From assembly GCA_027009605.1 (NCBI GenBank), contig JALVCY010000518.1, positions 1 to 24,862 of the forward strand: a stretch of DNA of 24,862 bases. The letters run 5' to 3'. A program made the translations under genes and the position numbers. The notes beneath the pieces were generated by a model. The model was not told the DNA's origin. It ran no database searches and saw only the letters and a list, made by a program, of their open reading frames with translations. Of this stretch, positions 7,949 to 15,511 are shown piece by piece (the first letter of the stretch is position 1; the number at the start of each line of letters is the position of its first letter). This DNA comes from Saprospiraceae bacterium. GTDB lineage: Bacteria > Bacteroidota > Bacteroidia > Chitinophagales > Saprospiraceae.

Positions 7949-7966
7949 CCCCACAAAAAATAAAAT

Positions 7967-10090
7967 ATGGACGCAATAGAATTTGTCATCAAGAATACGG
8001 GGATTGCTGCCAAGGGTGTTCGGGCCACGCTGGAGCTACTGGGAGAAGGAGCCACCATCCCTTTTATCGCAAGATATCGAAAGGAAAGAACCGGCTCATT
8101 AGACGAAGTAGAACTAGACAATATTCGCCAAGCTGCCGAAAAATACAACGAAATAACGAAAAGAAAAGAGTCAATCCTTAAAAGTATTGATGAGCAAGGA
8201 AAGCTAACCGATGCCTTGCGCAAGCAAATCGAACATAGTTGGGATTTGACCGAATTAGAAGACCTGTATCTTCCTTTTAAGCGCAAGCGCAAAACCAGAG
8301 CTACCATCGCCCGTGAAAAAGGCCTGGAGCCATTGGCCAAGCAAATCATGGCTCAGCAGTCACACAATGTGGATGCATTGGCTCAAAAATTTATAACCGA
8401 TGAAGTCGAATCTATCGAAGAAGCACTTCAAGGCGCTAGGGACATCATCGCAGAATGGGTCAACGAAGACTTATATACCCGCGCCATGCTTCGTCGATTA
8501 TTTGAGCGCAAGGCGACGGTATTGGCCAAGTCGGTAAAATCCAAAGAAAAGGAACCGGAAGCTCAAAAATATAAAGACTATTTTGACTACGAAGAGCCCC
8601 TAAAATACTGCCCTTCTCACCGGTTGTTGGCTATTCGCCGGGGGGAACAAGAAGGTTATTTGCGAATGTATGTGGAGCCGGATGCCGACGAAGCCATCGA
8701 ATTGCTGAAAGACAAGTACGTAGAAGGACGCTCCGATGCGGCCGAGCAAGTAGCAGAAGCCGTACAAGATGCCTACAAGCGCCTACTAAAACCATCCTTA
8801 GAGACAGAATTTAGGGTACGCTCTAAGACCAAAGCCGATGAAGAAGCCATCAAGGTCTTTGCAGAAAACTTATCACAATTGCTTTTAGAAGCGCCTTTGG
8901 GCAAAAAACGGATTTTAGGTTTAGACCCGGGATTCCGAACCGGTTGCAAATTGGTTGTATTGAGCCAAAACGGAGACTTAATCTACCACACGGCCATCTA
9001 CCCGCACCCACCCCAATCCAAATGGTCTGAATCGATTACCAAACTCAAATATCTGGTCAAAAACTATGAAATTGACGCCATCGCCGTCGGGAACGGTACG
9101 GCCGGAAGAGAAACCCTAGACCTTTGTAATTCGATTGATTTTGCCCGTAAGGTGAATGTTTTTTCTGTCAATGAAAGTGGGGCTTCCATTTATTCGGCGT
9201 CTAAAATTGCACGGGAAGAATTTCCCGATTACGATGTTACCGTGCGGGGCGCTGTGTCCATTGCTCGAAGGTTGATGGATCCTTTGGCTGAATTGGTAAA
9301 AATTGACCCCAAATCCATCGGTGTCGGTCAATATCAACACGATGTGAATCAGACTCGCTTAAAAGAGAGCTTGGATCGGGTCGTTGAATCTGCTGTGAAT
9401 TCCGTTGGTGTAAACTTAAATACCGCTAGCAAACACCTGTTGACCTATGTTTCCGGTTTGGGGCCGAGCTTGGCGGCGAATATTGTAGATTGGCGGACCG
9501 ACAATGGTGCTTTCCGCTCCAGAGCAGACCTTAAAAAAGTGCCCAGGCTTGGGGGCAAAGCCTATGAACAAGCCGCTGGATTTCTCCGGATTCGACGAGC
9601 GTCTAACCCTTTGGACGATACCGCTGTCCACCCGGAACGTTATGGACTTGTCAAGCGGATGGCAAAGGATTTGGGCGTTGAATTATCGGACTTGATACGC
9701 AATAACCGGTTAATTGACCAAATCAATCTAAAGAAATATATCTCTGACGACCTAGGCATGCCAACTCTAAAGGACATCATCAAAGAATTGAAAAAACCGG
9801 GATTAGACCCACGCGGGGAAGCGACGGTTTTTGAATTTGCCAATGTGCGTAGTATTGAAGAGTTACGAGATGGCATGGTCTTGCCCGGCATCATCACCAA
9901 TATCACCAATTTTGGCGCTTTTGTAGATGTTGGGGTCAAACAAGATGGCTTAGTCCATATTTCCCAACTCGCTAACAAATTTGTCAAAAACCCTATGGAT
10001 GTAGTCAGCTTGCGCCAAAAAGTGACCGTTCGTGTGCTCGAAGTGGACATCCCCAGAAAACGGATTAATCTAACGATGAAGGATGTATAA
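7967..10090 (+). CDS. tex: Tex-family RNA-binding transcription accessory protein
   Basis: Tex (YhgF) proteins are cytosolic nucleic-acid-binding factors linked to transcription and RNA quality control. The 707 residues show the whole family order: a helical N-terminal region with IPFIARYRKERTGSLDE (about 30-46), a YqgF/RNase H-like fold starting at ILGLDPGFRTGCK (about 315-327), helix-hairpin-helix segments around residues 480-560 (NLNTASKHLLTYVSGLG), and a C-terminal S1 domain at about 636-705 (VLPGIITNITNFGAFVDVGV). The length is slightly under the E. coli protein (773). It is monocistronic by position: element A precedes it and converging minus-strand genes follow. The ATG at 7967 matches the usual N-terminus. 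Confidence 0.95.
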   Translation: MDAIEFVIKNTGIAAKGVRATLELLGEGATIPFIARYRKERTGSLDEVELDNIRQAAEKYNEITKRKESILKSIDEQGKLTDALRKQIEHSWDLTELEDLYLPFKRKRKTRATIAREKGLEPLAKQIMAQQSHNVDALAQKFITDEVESIEEALQGARDIIAEWVNEDLYTRAMLRRLFERKATVLAKSVKSKEKEPEAQKYKDYFDYEEPLKYCPSHRLLAIRRGEQEGYLRMYVEPDADEAIELLKDKYVEGRSDAAEQVAEAVQDAYKRLLKPSLETEFRVRSKTKADEEAIKVFAENLSQLLLEAPLGKKRILGLDPGFRTGCKLVVLSQNGDLIYHTAIYPHPPQSKWSESITKLKYLVKNYEIDAIAVGNGTAGRETLDLCNSIDFARKVNVFSVNESGASIYSASKIAREEFPDYDVTVRGAVSIARRLMDPLAELVKIDPKSIGVGQYQHDVNQTRLKESLDRVVESAVNSVGVNLNTASKHLLTYVSGLGPSLAANIVDWRTDNGAFRSRADLKKVPRLGGKAYEQAAGFLRIRRASNPLDDTAVHPERYGLVKRMAKDLGVELSDLIRNNRLIDQINLKKYISDDLGMPTLKDIIKELKKPGLDPRGEATVFEFANVRSIEELRDGMVLPGIITNITNFGAFVDVGVKQDGLVHISQLANKFVKNPMDVVSLRQKVTVRVLEVDIPRKRINLTMKDV

Positions 10091-10165
10091 GAATGCGATT
10101 GAACTGAGTCCATTTTATTACACAAAAAGAATCAGCTCTCTCAGCCAGCGAAGCTTTCGAGTGAC

Positions 10166-10702
10166 TCAACTACGCTTATAAATGGGAACTGTCGAGCAAG
10201 GCTCCCCAAACATAATGCTCTTCACGTAGGGTTTTAATTTTCGCGTAAGCTCCATATAAGCGGCAGCCGGAACCGGCTTTTTCCCGCAACCTTTTAAGAC
10301 GATTTTTCCATCTTTAAAGGGGGCAATATCAAAGTTAGCCAAAAAATCTCGATAATAGGATTCGATATATTCCCGCTCCGTACCATGATAAATCGTCTTG
10401 GCATAGTCGCTGGCAGAAACGCCTATCAACATATAGGCCCACATCGGAATAATGGCATCCACAGAGTTATAAACCAACAAAACGCCGCCGGTGTATTGAG
10501 CCCAATCATGCTCCTTCACCGCTTGCCTAAAATCCTTTTCTCTAAGAATCATCCCGCGAAACAAGTAGTCCTTCAAATCAAAGGAATAGATAGATTCTTG
10601 CGGATAATAGTTTTCCAAATTGATGGTAATCAAGTCACTTTGCGCCACTTTATTGACAAGTGGTTGGATGGGCTTGAATTTTTCGTTTTTTTCTATTTTC
10701 AT
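10166..10702 (-). CDS. DUF2480 family protein
   Basis: This 178-residue soluble protein has no signal peptide. Its pattern matches DUF2480, a family I know essentially from Bacteroidota: an N-terminal NKVAQSDLITINLENYYP, the central REKDFRQAVKEHDWAQY and DAIIPMWAYML, then a conserved VLKGCG and the closing GEPCSTVPIYKR. The two conserved cysteine sites (KGCG and EPCST) near the C-terminus suggest metal binding or a redox role, but no function is established to my knowledge. It converges on the Tex gene with a 75-bp gap and is separated by 80 bp from the next minus-strand gene, so it may be transcribed with it. Confidence 0.8.
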   Translation of the reverse strand: MKIEKNEKFKPIQPLVNKVAQSDLITINLENYYPQESIYSFDLKDYLFRGMILREKDFRQAVKEHDWAQYTGGVLLVYNSVDAIIPMWAYMLIGVSASDYAKTIYHGTEREYIESYYRDFLANFDIAPFKDGKIVLKGCGKKPVPAAAYMELTRKLKPYVKSIMFGEPCSTVPIYKRS

Positions 10703-10782
10703 GCTTTTTGTAGATTGCTACTACTCAAACAGCAATGGAGTCGTTTAGTTGATTGGCTATCCCATTCTTGCACCTGCGCCCA

Positions 10783-11517
10783 TCAATCCTGCCGGGCAAA
10801 AACCTTTTTCAACAAATCAGAGCTGCGGCTAGCGCTGTTTTTTCTAATATCCAGCTCCTTTTTGGCGACTAATTGAAACATCCCTTTGAGTGCAGATTGG
10901 GTGACATATTCATCTAAGTTGGGATTCGCTTTAGAAGTGAAAGGGATTTTGTTGTAAGTTGTCACTGCTGAATGCCAATATTTTGTCGCATTGACTTCGT
11001 CCAAAGAAGACTTGATGACAGGCAAAAACTCCTTGAATAGCTTTTGATTGGTGTTTTTTTGCAGGTACGAAGTCGCTGCATTATCTTCTCCCATTAAAAT
11101 ATCCATGGCATCTTGGAAGCTCATTTGCTTGATGGCCCGGATAAAAATAGGCTTGGCTTTTTGGGCAGCCAACTCAGCCGCACGATTCATTTTTTCTTCC
11201 AAGTCTTTTTCGACATTGGCCCATCCCGGGACTCTTTTGAGTTTATTGGTTATTTTTTTGGCATCTTCCGGGACTAAAATTTTGTAGGGGCTTTTGAAGT
11301 AGCCATCTTGAGCCGAAAGAAAGTTGACGGCTTCACCCACACCTTTGTCCAGTGCTTCTTTTAAGCCTTTGCCGACTTCTTCTTGGGACAAGTTTCCTGT
11401 TTTACTTGTCAATTTATCCTTTGTCTCTTTGGCTTTACCTAAGAGTTTTCCAAATTGTGCCTGCGTAGGAATAGCTATGGCTAACATTAGAGCGAAAAAC
11501 AAATACTTTTTTATCAT
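10783..11517 (-). CDS. DUF4197 family exported protein
   Basis: The start is placed at the internal ATG (11517), because the next residues form a standard signal peptide (MIKKYLFFALMLAIAIPTQAQ). An earlier in-frame ATG at 11562 would add 15 polar residues in front of it. The mature part matches DUF4197: LSQEEVGKGLKEALDKGV near the N-terminus, ILVPEDAKKI, the helical segment with AKPIFIRAIKQMSFQDAMDIL, an invariant-looking region ATSYLQKNTNQKLF, and the end YVTQSALKGMFQLVAKKE. It is probably a helical periplasmic protein of unknown function. Its stop is 80 bp before the DUF2480 gene. Confidence 0.85.
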   Translation of the reverse strand: MIKKYLFFALMLAIAIPTQAQFGKLLGKAKETKDKLTSKTGNLSQEEVGKGLKEALDKGVGEAVNFLSAQDGYFKSPYKILVPEDAKKITNKLKRVPGWANVEKDLEEKMNRAAELAAQKAKPIFIRAIKQMSFQDAMDILMGEDNAATSYLQKNTNQKLFKEFLPVIKSSLDEVNATKYWHSAVTTYNKIPFTSKANPNLDEYVTQSALKGMFQLVAKKELDIRKNSASRSSDLLKKVFARQD

Positions 11518-11564
11518 GACGATTTTTTTTGATTCATCACGAAAATATTGGATTATTCCCAAAT

Positions 11565-11585
11565 ATGCCGGATTCTTGCCGGCAT
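11565..11585 (-). terminator. Hairpin between two minus-strand genes
   Basis: ATGCCGG (11565-11571) and CCGGCAT (11579-11585) form a 7-bp stem with a 7-nt loop directly after the stop of the minus-strand lipoprotein gene. The run of T that should follow on the minus strand is poor (ATATTT), so this is a weak terminator or attenuator candidate. Confidence 0.35.
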
Positions 11586-11595
11586 TATGATTTAT

Positions 11596-12210
11596 TTAAC
11601 GCTTAGCCCCCAACTGAATGCGACGCAGACTTTGGTCTAAATCTTGCTCATCCGGTCGGACTTCCAGTAGATAAAAGACTCGCCGATGACCATTGTAGTA
11701 AAAGATGGTGGCAAAGACTGGGGGGACGTTGCAATCGCCTTTGAGCGGCTTCAATTGAAATTTGAACTTCAAAGCATTCCATTCCTTGGAAGCATATTGC
11801 ATGGATTCGACCTTATTGATGGAGAAGCAGGTCATTTGCTCGTCTAGTTGAGCCCATTTTTGAGTCCAATCCGAATTCATTAGAGCCGCTAAATTCTGAT
11901 TATAAGCTGCATAATCCAATTGAAAAACACCAAGAAACTGATTTTCCGTAAGGGTATTTTTAAAATATTTTGCCTGCAAAGGCGGCTTGGAAAGACCAGC
12001 CACAAAGAAATCATAAATCTGCCGTTCCAGGGTGGGCATCTGCTCTTTTTCCGAAAGGGCATAGGCGGCCGGCAAGGTCAATACGGTCGAATCCGCCAGA
12101 GTGAAGGTCGTGGTTGCCGGAGTCGATGCCTGCTGAACAGAAGCATCCCTGCACCCCGCCCAACCTACAAGCAAGAGAAAAAAAAGCCAATTAGATGTGA
12201 AAAAATTCAT
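11596..12210 (-). CDS. Lipoprotein of unknown function
   Basis: The start is set at the ATG at 12210, giving MNFFTSNWLFFLLLVGWAGC with a lipobox-like GWAGC and Cys20 as the lipidation site. An upstream in-frame ATG at 12240 would put ten polar residues before the signal. The mature protein (about 185 residues) has a Ser/Thr-rich linker, then a mixed alpha/beta region with LENQF-like helix content, SINKVESMQYASKEWNALKF, and a strand pair around FATIFYYNGHRRVFYLLEVRP. I do not recognise a family. Position between pdxA and the DUF4197 gene on the same strand suggests one transcript, but no functional link is evident. Confidence 0.75.
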   Translation of the reverse strand: MNFFTSNWLFFLLLVGWAGCRDASVQQASTPATTTFTLADSTVLTLPAAYALSEKEQMPTLERQIYDFFVAGLSKPPLQAKYFKNTLTENQFLGVFQLDYAAYNQNLAALMNSDWTQKWAQLDEQMTCFSINKVESMQYASKEWNALKFKFQLKPLKGDCNVPPVFATIFYYNGHRRVFYLLEVRPDEQDLDQSLRRIQLGAKR

Positions 12211-12257
12211 CCAAAAATCAGATTTAGACCAATCAGACAAAAAGACAATCCCACTTA

Positions 12258-13337
12258 TTATTTTTCAGTAGGCACATCATCATCATGCGAAAATTCTTTC
12301 ATTTTACTAGTCCGTTTGACGATAGGATTGGCGTGATCTTCCAGATACCGGCGACGAATCCGCACGATATCTATAGCCGAATAAATCGCCTTGCGGAAAG
12401 AAGCCGGATTCGCCAAATTTTTACCGGCAATCTCATAGGCAGTACCATGATCCGGTGATGTGCGCACTTGCTCCAGCCCACCCGTAAAATTGACTCCTTC
12501 TCCAAAAGAAAGCAGTTTGAAAGGAATCAATCCTTGGTCATGGTACATCGCCAAAACTACGTCATACTTCCGATATTCGCCGGAGCCAAAGAAACCGTCC
12601 GCCGGAAAAGGTCCATTGACTAGAACGCCCTTTTTCTTAGCCGCTTCGACGGCCGGACGAATGATTTTCTTGTCTTCTGCTCCGATTGTGCCGTCGTCTC
12701 CGGCGTGTGGATTTAGACCCAATACCGCAATCGTCGGCCGTTCGTATCCAAAATCTTGTTTAAGAATTTTTTCCAAGATAAATATCTTCTCCAAAATGAG
12801 CTCCCGTGTAATCAAACCGGCCACATCTTTGATGGCGTGGTGGTTGGTCGCCAGACCCACTTTGATATTGTCACTGGTCATCAACATAAGGCTGTGCCCA
12901 CCCAACTCTGCTTGCAAAAACTCCGTATGGCCGGTGTGTTTAAATCCCGCAGATTGCATCGCTGCTTTGTTGATAGGCGCCGTAACCAAGGCATCAATTT
13001 TGTCAGATTTCAAGTCATCGACTGCTTTACTCAAAGCTATTTGTGCCATTTTTCCACTGACTTCGGTGGGTTTTCCTAGGTCGATGCTCACACTCTCTTT
13101 CCAGCAATTGACCACATTAATTTTGCCGATGGCTGCCTTCTCCGCTTCATGAAGATTGACAATTTTTATATGCAAATCCGTAAAGGTATTTTTGTGGTAG
13201 GCCAATACCTTGGAGGAGCCGTAAATCACCGGCGTACAGATGTTTAGCATCTGTGGATTCAAAAAAGTTTTGAGAATAACTTCCGGGCCGATGCCATTGA
13301 TGTCTCCTATCGAAATTCCTATTTTTAAAGGCTTCAT
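12258..13337 (-). CDS. pdxA: 4-hydroxythreonine-4-phosphate dehydrogenase
   Basis: PdxA oxidises 4-phosphohydroxy-L-threonine with NAD in the deoxyxylulose-5-phosphate-dependent route to pyridoxal phosphate; the product condenses in the PdxJ reaction. The 359-residue protein starts with KIGISIGDINGIGPEV, typical of the family. The divalent-metal histidines can be assigned: His166 in NHHAIKDV, His211 in NPHAGDDG and His266 in YHDQGLIPFK. The numbering coincides with the E. coli enzyme. HTGHTEFL (134-141) and RTSPDHGTAYEIAGK (292-306) are further signatures. It faces rsmA divergently across about 180-300 bp; in many proteobacteria pdxA and rsmA are adjacent in one operon. The charged C-terminal tail is longer than usual. 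Confidence 0.96.
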   Translation of the reverse strand: MKPLKIGISIGDINGIGPEVILKTFLNPQMLNICTPVIYGSSKVLAYHKNTFTDLHIKIVNLHEAEKAAIGKINVVNCWKESVSIDLGKPTEVSGKMAQIALSKAVDDLKSDKIDALVTAPINKAAMQSAGFKHTGHTEFLQAELGGHSLMLMTSDNIKVGLATNHHAIKDVAGLITRELILEKIFILEKILKQDFGYERPTIAVLGLNPHAGDDGTIGAEDKKIIRPAVEAAKKKGVLVNGPFPADGFFGSGEYRKYDVVLAMYHDQGLIPFKLLSFGEGVNFTGGLEQVRTSPDHGTAYEIAGKNLANPASFRKAIYSAIDIVRIRRRYLEDHANPIVKRTSKMKEFSHDDDVPTEK

Positions 13338-13426
13338 TGGTTATTTTTTGTGAGTATTTTTATTTCCTTGCGGAAAAATAGATATTTTTTCTCAGATGAG
13401 CCGCCTTTCGGCCAAATGAATTGATG

Positions 13427-13500
13427 GAACGACTCTGCATGGGTGCTTTTGAGATAAAAAAGTCCTATTTTAGCCAAAATGATTCCTGCTGAGTAGTTAC
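13427..13500. repeat. Degenerate short relative of the palindromic element
   Basis: The sequence from GAACGACTCTGCATGGGTGC to the end CTGCTGAGTAGTTAC is an imperfect palindrome of about 74 bp. Its right end resembles the right end of element B (CCAAAAT...TGC..A.TAGTTAC). Its left part resembles a stretch at 23279-23317 (TCTGCAT.GATGC then TTTGAGA then an A-run). It lies between the divergent pdxA and rsmA genes. Membership in the GTAAC-ended family is inferred from partial similarity only. Confidence 0.35.
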
Positions 13501-13514
13501 AATTGAACGATTAA

Positions 13515-13637
13515 ATGAAAATAGAGTTATACACAGACCAAGCCTACCTTGTGGCAAAAGAATCGAGCAAATTTATCGCAAACAAACCGGCCAACCCGTT
13601 TGGTCTGTATATCACTTCCATCAACCATAAACAGTGA
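13515..13637 (+). CDS. 40-aa small ORF translationally coupled to rsmA
   Basis: An ATG at 13515 in A-rich context opens 40 codons (starting MKIELYTDQAYLVAKESS) ending in TGA at 13635-13637. The stop overlaps the GTG start of rsmA in a GTGA arrangement, the same coupling seen at the deoC/SPOR junction; rsmA/yqeY uses the similar ATGA. The peptide is soluble and well mixed in composition, without a signal or membrane segment. No known family is recognised. Coupling plus a good start context argues for a real small gene or leader peptide; its short length keeps the confidence modest. Confidence 0.4.
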   Translation: MKIELYTDQAYLVAKESSKFIANKPANPFGLYITSINHKQ

Positions 13638-14398
13638 AAGCAAAAAAAAGATTTGGCCAACACTTCCTAGTCAACGAAGAAATCGCCGAAAGAATCGCCC
13701 TAGCCGCCCAAATCCCTTCCGGAAAAATCGTTGAAATCGGCCCGGGTAAAGGGGTGATGACTAAATATTTGCGCAAGCGAACGGACGAATTCAAAGTGGT
13801 CGAATTGGACAATGATATGATTCCTATCCTAAAGAGCACGTTTAAGGGATTGGAAATTATACATGCTGATTTCTTAAAATTAGAGTTGGCTGATATTTTT
13901 CCGGAAGGAGAATTTACGATTATTGGCAACTATCCATACAACATCTCCTCGCAGATTCTTTTTAAAATGCTGGATTGGAAAACTCATGTACCGGAATTAG
14001 TGGGCATGTTTCAAAAAGAAGTAGCGGAGCGGGTGGTTTCCGGCCCGGGCAACAAGGATTATGGGGTCATTTCTGTCTTGATTCAAGCTTTTTATGACGG
14101 CGAATATCTTTTTTCGGTAGGTCCGGGGAACTTTTCGCCGCCGCCAAGGGTTCAATCCGGTGTCATCCGGTTGACAAGAAAAAAAGATTTTACCTTGTCT
14201 TGTGATGAGCAGGCTTTTAAACGTTTGGTAAAAATGACGTTTAGTCAGCGTCGCAAAATGATTCGAAATACTCTCAAGAGCGAATTGCCTGCCGAGATAC
14301 TTGCCGGTGATTTTTATCGACAACGTCCGGAGCAATTGTCCGTTGATGATTTTGTCAAAATTACTAAATTAATCACTCAACTAAAAAAGAAATTATGA
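13634..14398 (+). CDS. rsmA: 16S rRNA (adenine1518-N6/adenine1519-N6)-dimethyltransferase
   Basis: RsmA (KsgA) dimethylates two adjacent adenines in the 3' terminal hairpin of 16S rRNA late in small-subunit assembly, using S-adenosylmethionine. The 254-residue sequence has the full Rossmann methyltransferase set: RFGQHFLVN at 6-14, the SAM loop EIGPGKG at 34-40, the acidic ELDND at 57-61, HADF at 77-80 and the catalytic GNYPYNISS at 98-106. The C-terminal helical domain includes FSQRRKMIRNTLK. The GTG start is supported by the conserved N-terminus and by overlap with the preceding small ORF. Its TGA overlaps the ATG of the yqeY-like gene by four bases. Confidence 0.96.
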   Translation: MKAKKRFGQHFLVNEEIAERIALAAQIPSGKIVEIGPGKGVMTKYLRKRTDEFKVVELDNDMIPILKSTFKGLEIIHADFLKLELADIFPEGEFTIIGNYPYNISSQILFKMLDWKTHVPELVGMFQKEVAERVVSGPGNKDYGVISVLIQAFYDGEYLFSVGPGNFSPPPRVQSGVIRLTRKKDFTLSCDEQAFKRLVKMTFSQRRKMIRNTLKSELPAEILAGDFYRQRPEQLSVDDFVKITKLITQLKKKL

Positions 14399-14844
14399 GC
14401 TTAACAAAGAGAATATCCGCCGACCTTTTGGCTGCAATGAAAGCCAAAGACCAAGTCGCTTTACGAGGTATCCGTGCTATCAAAGCTGCTCTTCAAAAAG
14501 CAGCCACTGACGGTAGCGGGGACGCCATTGACGAAGTGAAAGAAGTCAAAATCCTTCAAAAATTGGTCAAGCAGCGCCAAGACTCACTCGAGATTTATGA
14601 AAAGCAAAATCGCGAAGACTTGGCCGTAAAAGAAAGAGAAGAGCTGACTATCATTAGTCGCTACTTACCTAAAATGCTTTCTCCGGACGAACTCAAACCC
14701 ATTATCTCCGAAATCATCCAATCCGTTGGAGCGGAAGGCATGAAGGATATGGGTAAAGTCATGGGTATTGCGTCCAAGCAATTAGCCGGCAAAGCAGGAG
14801 GAAAGGAAATTTCCGGTGTTGTGCGGGAATTATTGACGAAGTAG
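14395..14844 (+). CDS. GatB/YqeY domain protein
   Basis: This 149-residue helical protein of the YqeY family is related to the tail domain of the GatB subunit of the tRNA-dependent amidotransferase. Typical features are SLTKRISADLLAAMKAKD at the start, the charged helix ILQKLVKQRQDSLEIYEKQ, and the C-terminal DMGKVMGIASKQLAGKAGG, the usual RNA-binding end of the family. The stand-alone protein's role is not settled; a link to tRNA or translation is inferred. It overlaps rsmA by ATGA and is followed by the glycosyltransferase gene after 13 bp, so it sits inside a cotranscribed group. Confidence 0.9.
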   Translation: MSLTKRISADLLAAMKAKDQVALRGIRAIKAALQKAATDGSGDAIDEVKEVKILQKLVKQRQDSLEIYEKQNREDLAVKEREELTIISRYLPKMLSPDELKPIISEIIQSVGAEGMKDMGKVMGIASKQLAGKAGGKEISGVVRELLTK

Positions 14845-14857
14845 GGACGCATCCGGA

Positions 14858-15466
14858 ATGGATTCCGAATTACTTATCATTTTTACGAAAAATCCGGTTC
14901 TAGGGCAAGTCAAAACCCGATTGGCTCAAACCATTGGCCACCCCAAAGCCTTGGCGGTCTTTAGAAATCTTTTAGCGCAAGCGGCTAAGGCTGTGAAGGG
15001 ATGGGGAGGCGATGTGTGGGTTTTTTATTCGGACTACCTTCCGGAAAATGATTTGTGGTCAGATATAGCGACAAAAAGCTTTTTGCAGGAAGGGGATGAT
15101 TTAGGCAGACGTATGGCACAAGCTTTTCGACTCGGACTGCAAGATTATCAACAGGTGGTTTTGGTGGGCACGGATATTCCCGGCATTTCGGCGAAGGTGG
15201 TGAATGATGCTTTTGATGCCTTAAAGCAAACAGATTGGGTGTTGGGGCCGACTTTTGACGGGGGATATTATCTGGTGGGCATGAACAGGTTTATGTCTTC
15301 TATTTTTGAAGATATGGTGTGGAGTACTTCCGAAGTCTTGGCGCAAACGCTGGAGCGTATCAAGTCCCACGACCAGAGCTTTTCTCTCGTTCAACAGTTA
15401 GTCGATGTGGATGATGAAGATGACCTGAAAAGGTTTCCTTGGCTTATGAACTCAAGAGCAAGGTAA
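14858..15466 (+). CDS. TIGR04282-type (DUF2064) glycosyltransferase
   Basis: This 202-residue GT-A-fold protein belongs to the family named after its occurrence in arsenosugar biosynthesis. Visible motifs are the nucleotide-sugar loop IIFTKNPVLGQVKTRLA (6-22), VLVGTDIPGIS with the metal-binding type Asp (about 105-115), and LGPTFDGGYYLVG (about 127-139). No radical SAM partner (ArsS type) or arsenic methyltransferase is visible nearby, so an arsenic role is not supported by context. It may instead transfer or handle a nucleotide sugar in another pathway. It is the third gene of a tight plus-strand group behind rsmA; tgt follows after 45 bp. Confidence 0.85.
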   Translation: MDSELLIIFTKNPVLGQVKTRLAQTIGHPKALAVFRNLLAQAAKAVKGWGGDVWVFYSDYLPENDLWSDIATKSFLQEGDDLGRRMAQAFRLGLQDYQQVVLVGTDIPGISAKVVNDAFDALKQTDWVLGPTFDGGYYLVGMNRFMSSIFEDMVWSTSEVLAQTLERIKSHDQSFSLVQQLVDVDDEDDLKRFPWLMNSRAR

Positions 15467-15499
15467 ACTCTTTCAAAAATTTAGTTCCATAACTTTCCG

Positions 15500-15507
15500 T
15501 AGCTTTG
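15500..15507 (+). promoter_or_regulatory. Candidate -7 promoter element at the tgt start
   Basis: TAGCTTTG matches TAnnTTTG exactly and ends four bases before the tgt ATG (15512). Transcription from it would begin at or next to the start codon, giving a leaderless message. No clear TTTG lies 19-21 nt upstream, so this may be a chance match inside an operon. Confidence 0.3.
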
Positions 15508-15511
15508 CCTC

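Noticed and set aside
7777..8181. 134-codon plus-strand frame across element A and the start of Tex
   Set aside because: It reads through the hairpin element and then the Tex gene in another frame; the peptide is low quality with no family resemblance.
9640..10125. 161-codon minus-strand frame opposite the end of Tex
   Set aside because: It overlaps the conserved S1 domain of Tex in antisense and has no motif, signal or start context of its own.
12460..13152. 230-codon plus-strand frame opposite pdxA
   Set aside because: It lies entirely antisense to pdxA, whose motifs and metal histidines are intact. Composition is Ser/Pro/Arg-rich, as expected from a reverse-strand shadow.
14840..14852. 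GTAGGGACGCA string at the end of the yqeY-like gene resembling half of the element A tip
   Set aside because: Only one arm of 11 bp is present, it contains the gene's own stop codon, and no partner arm lies nearby.
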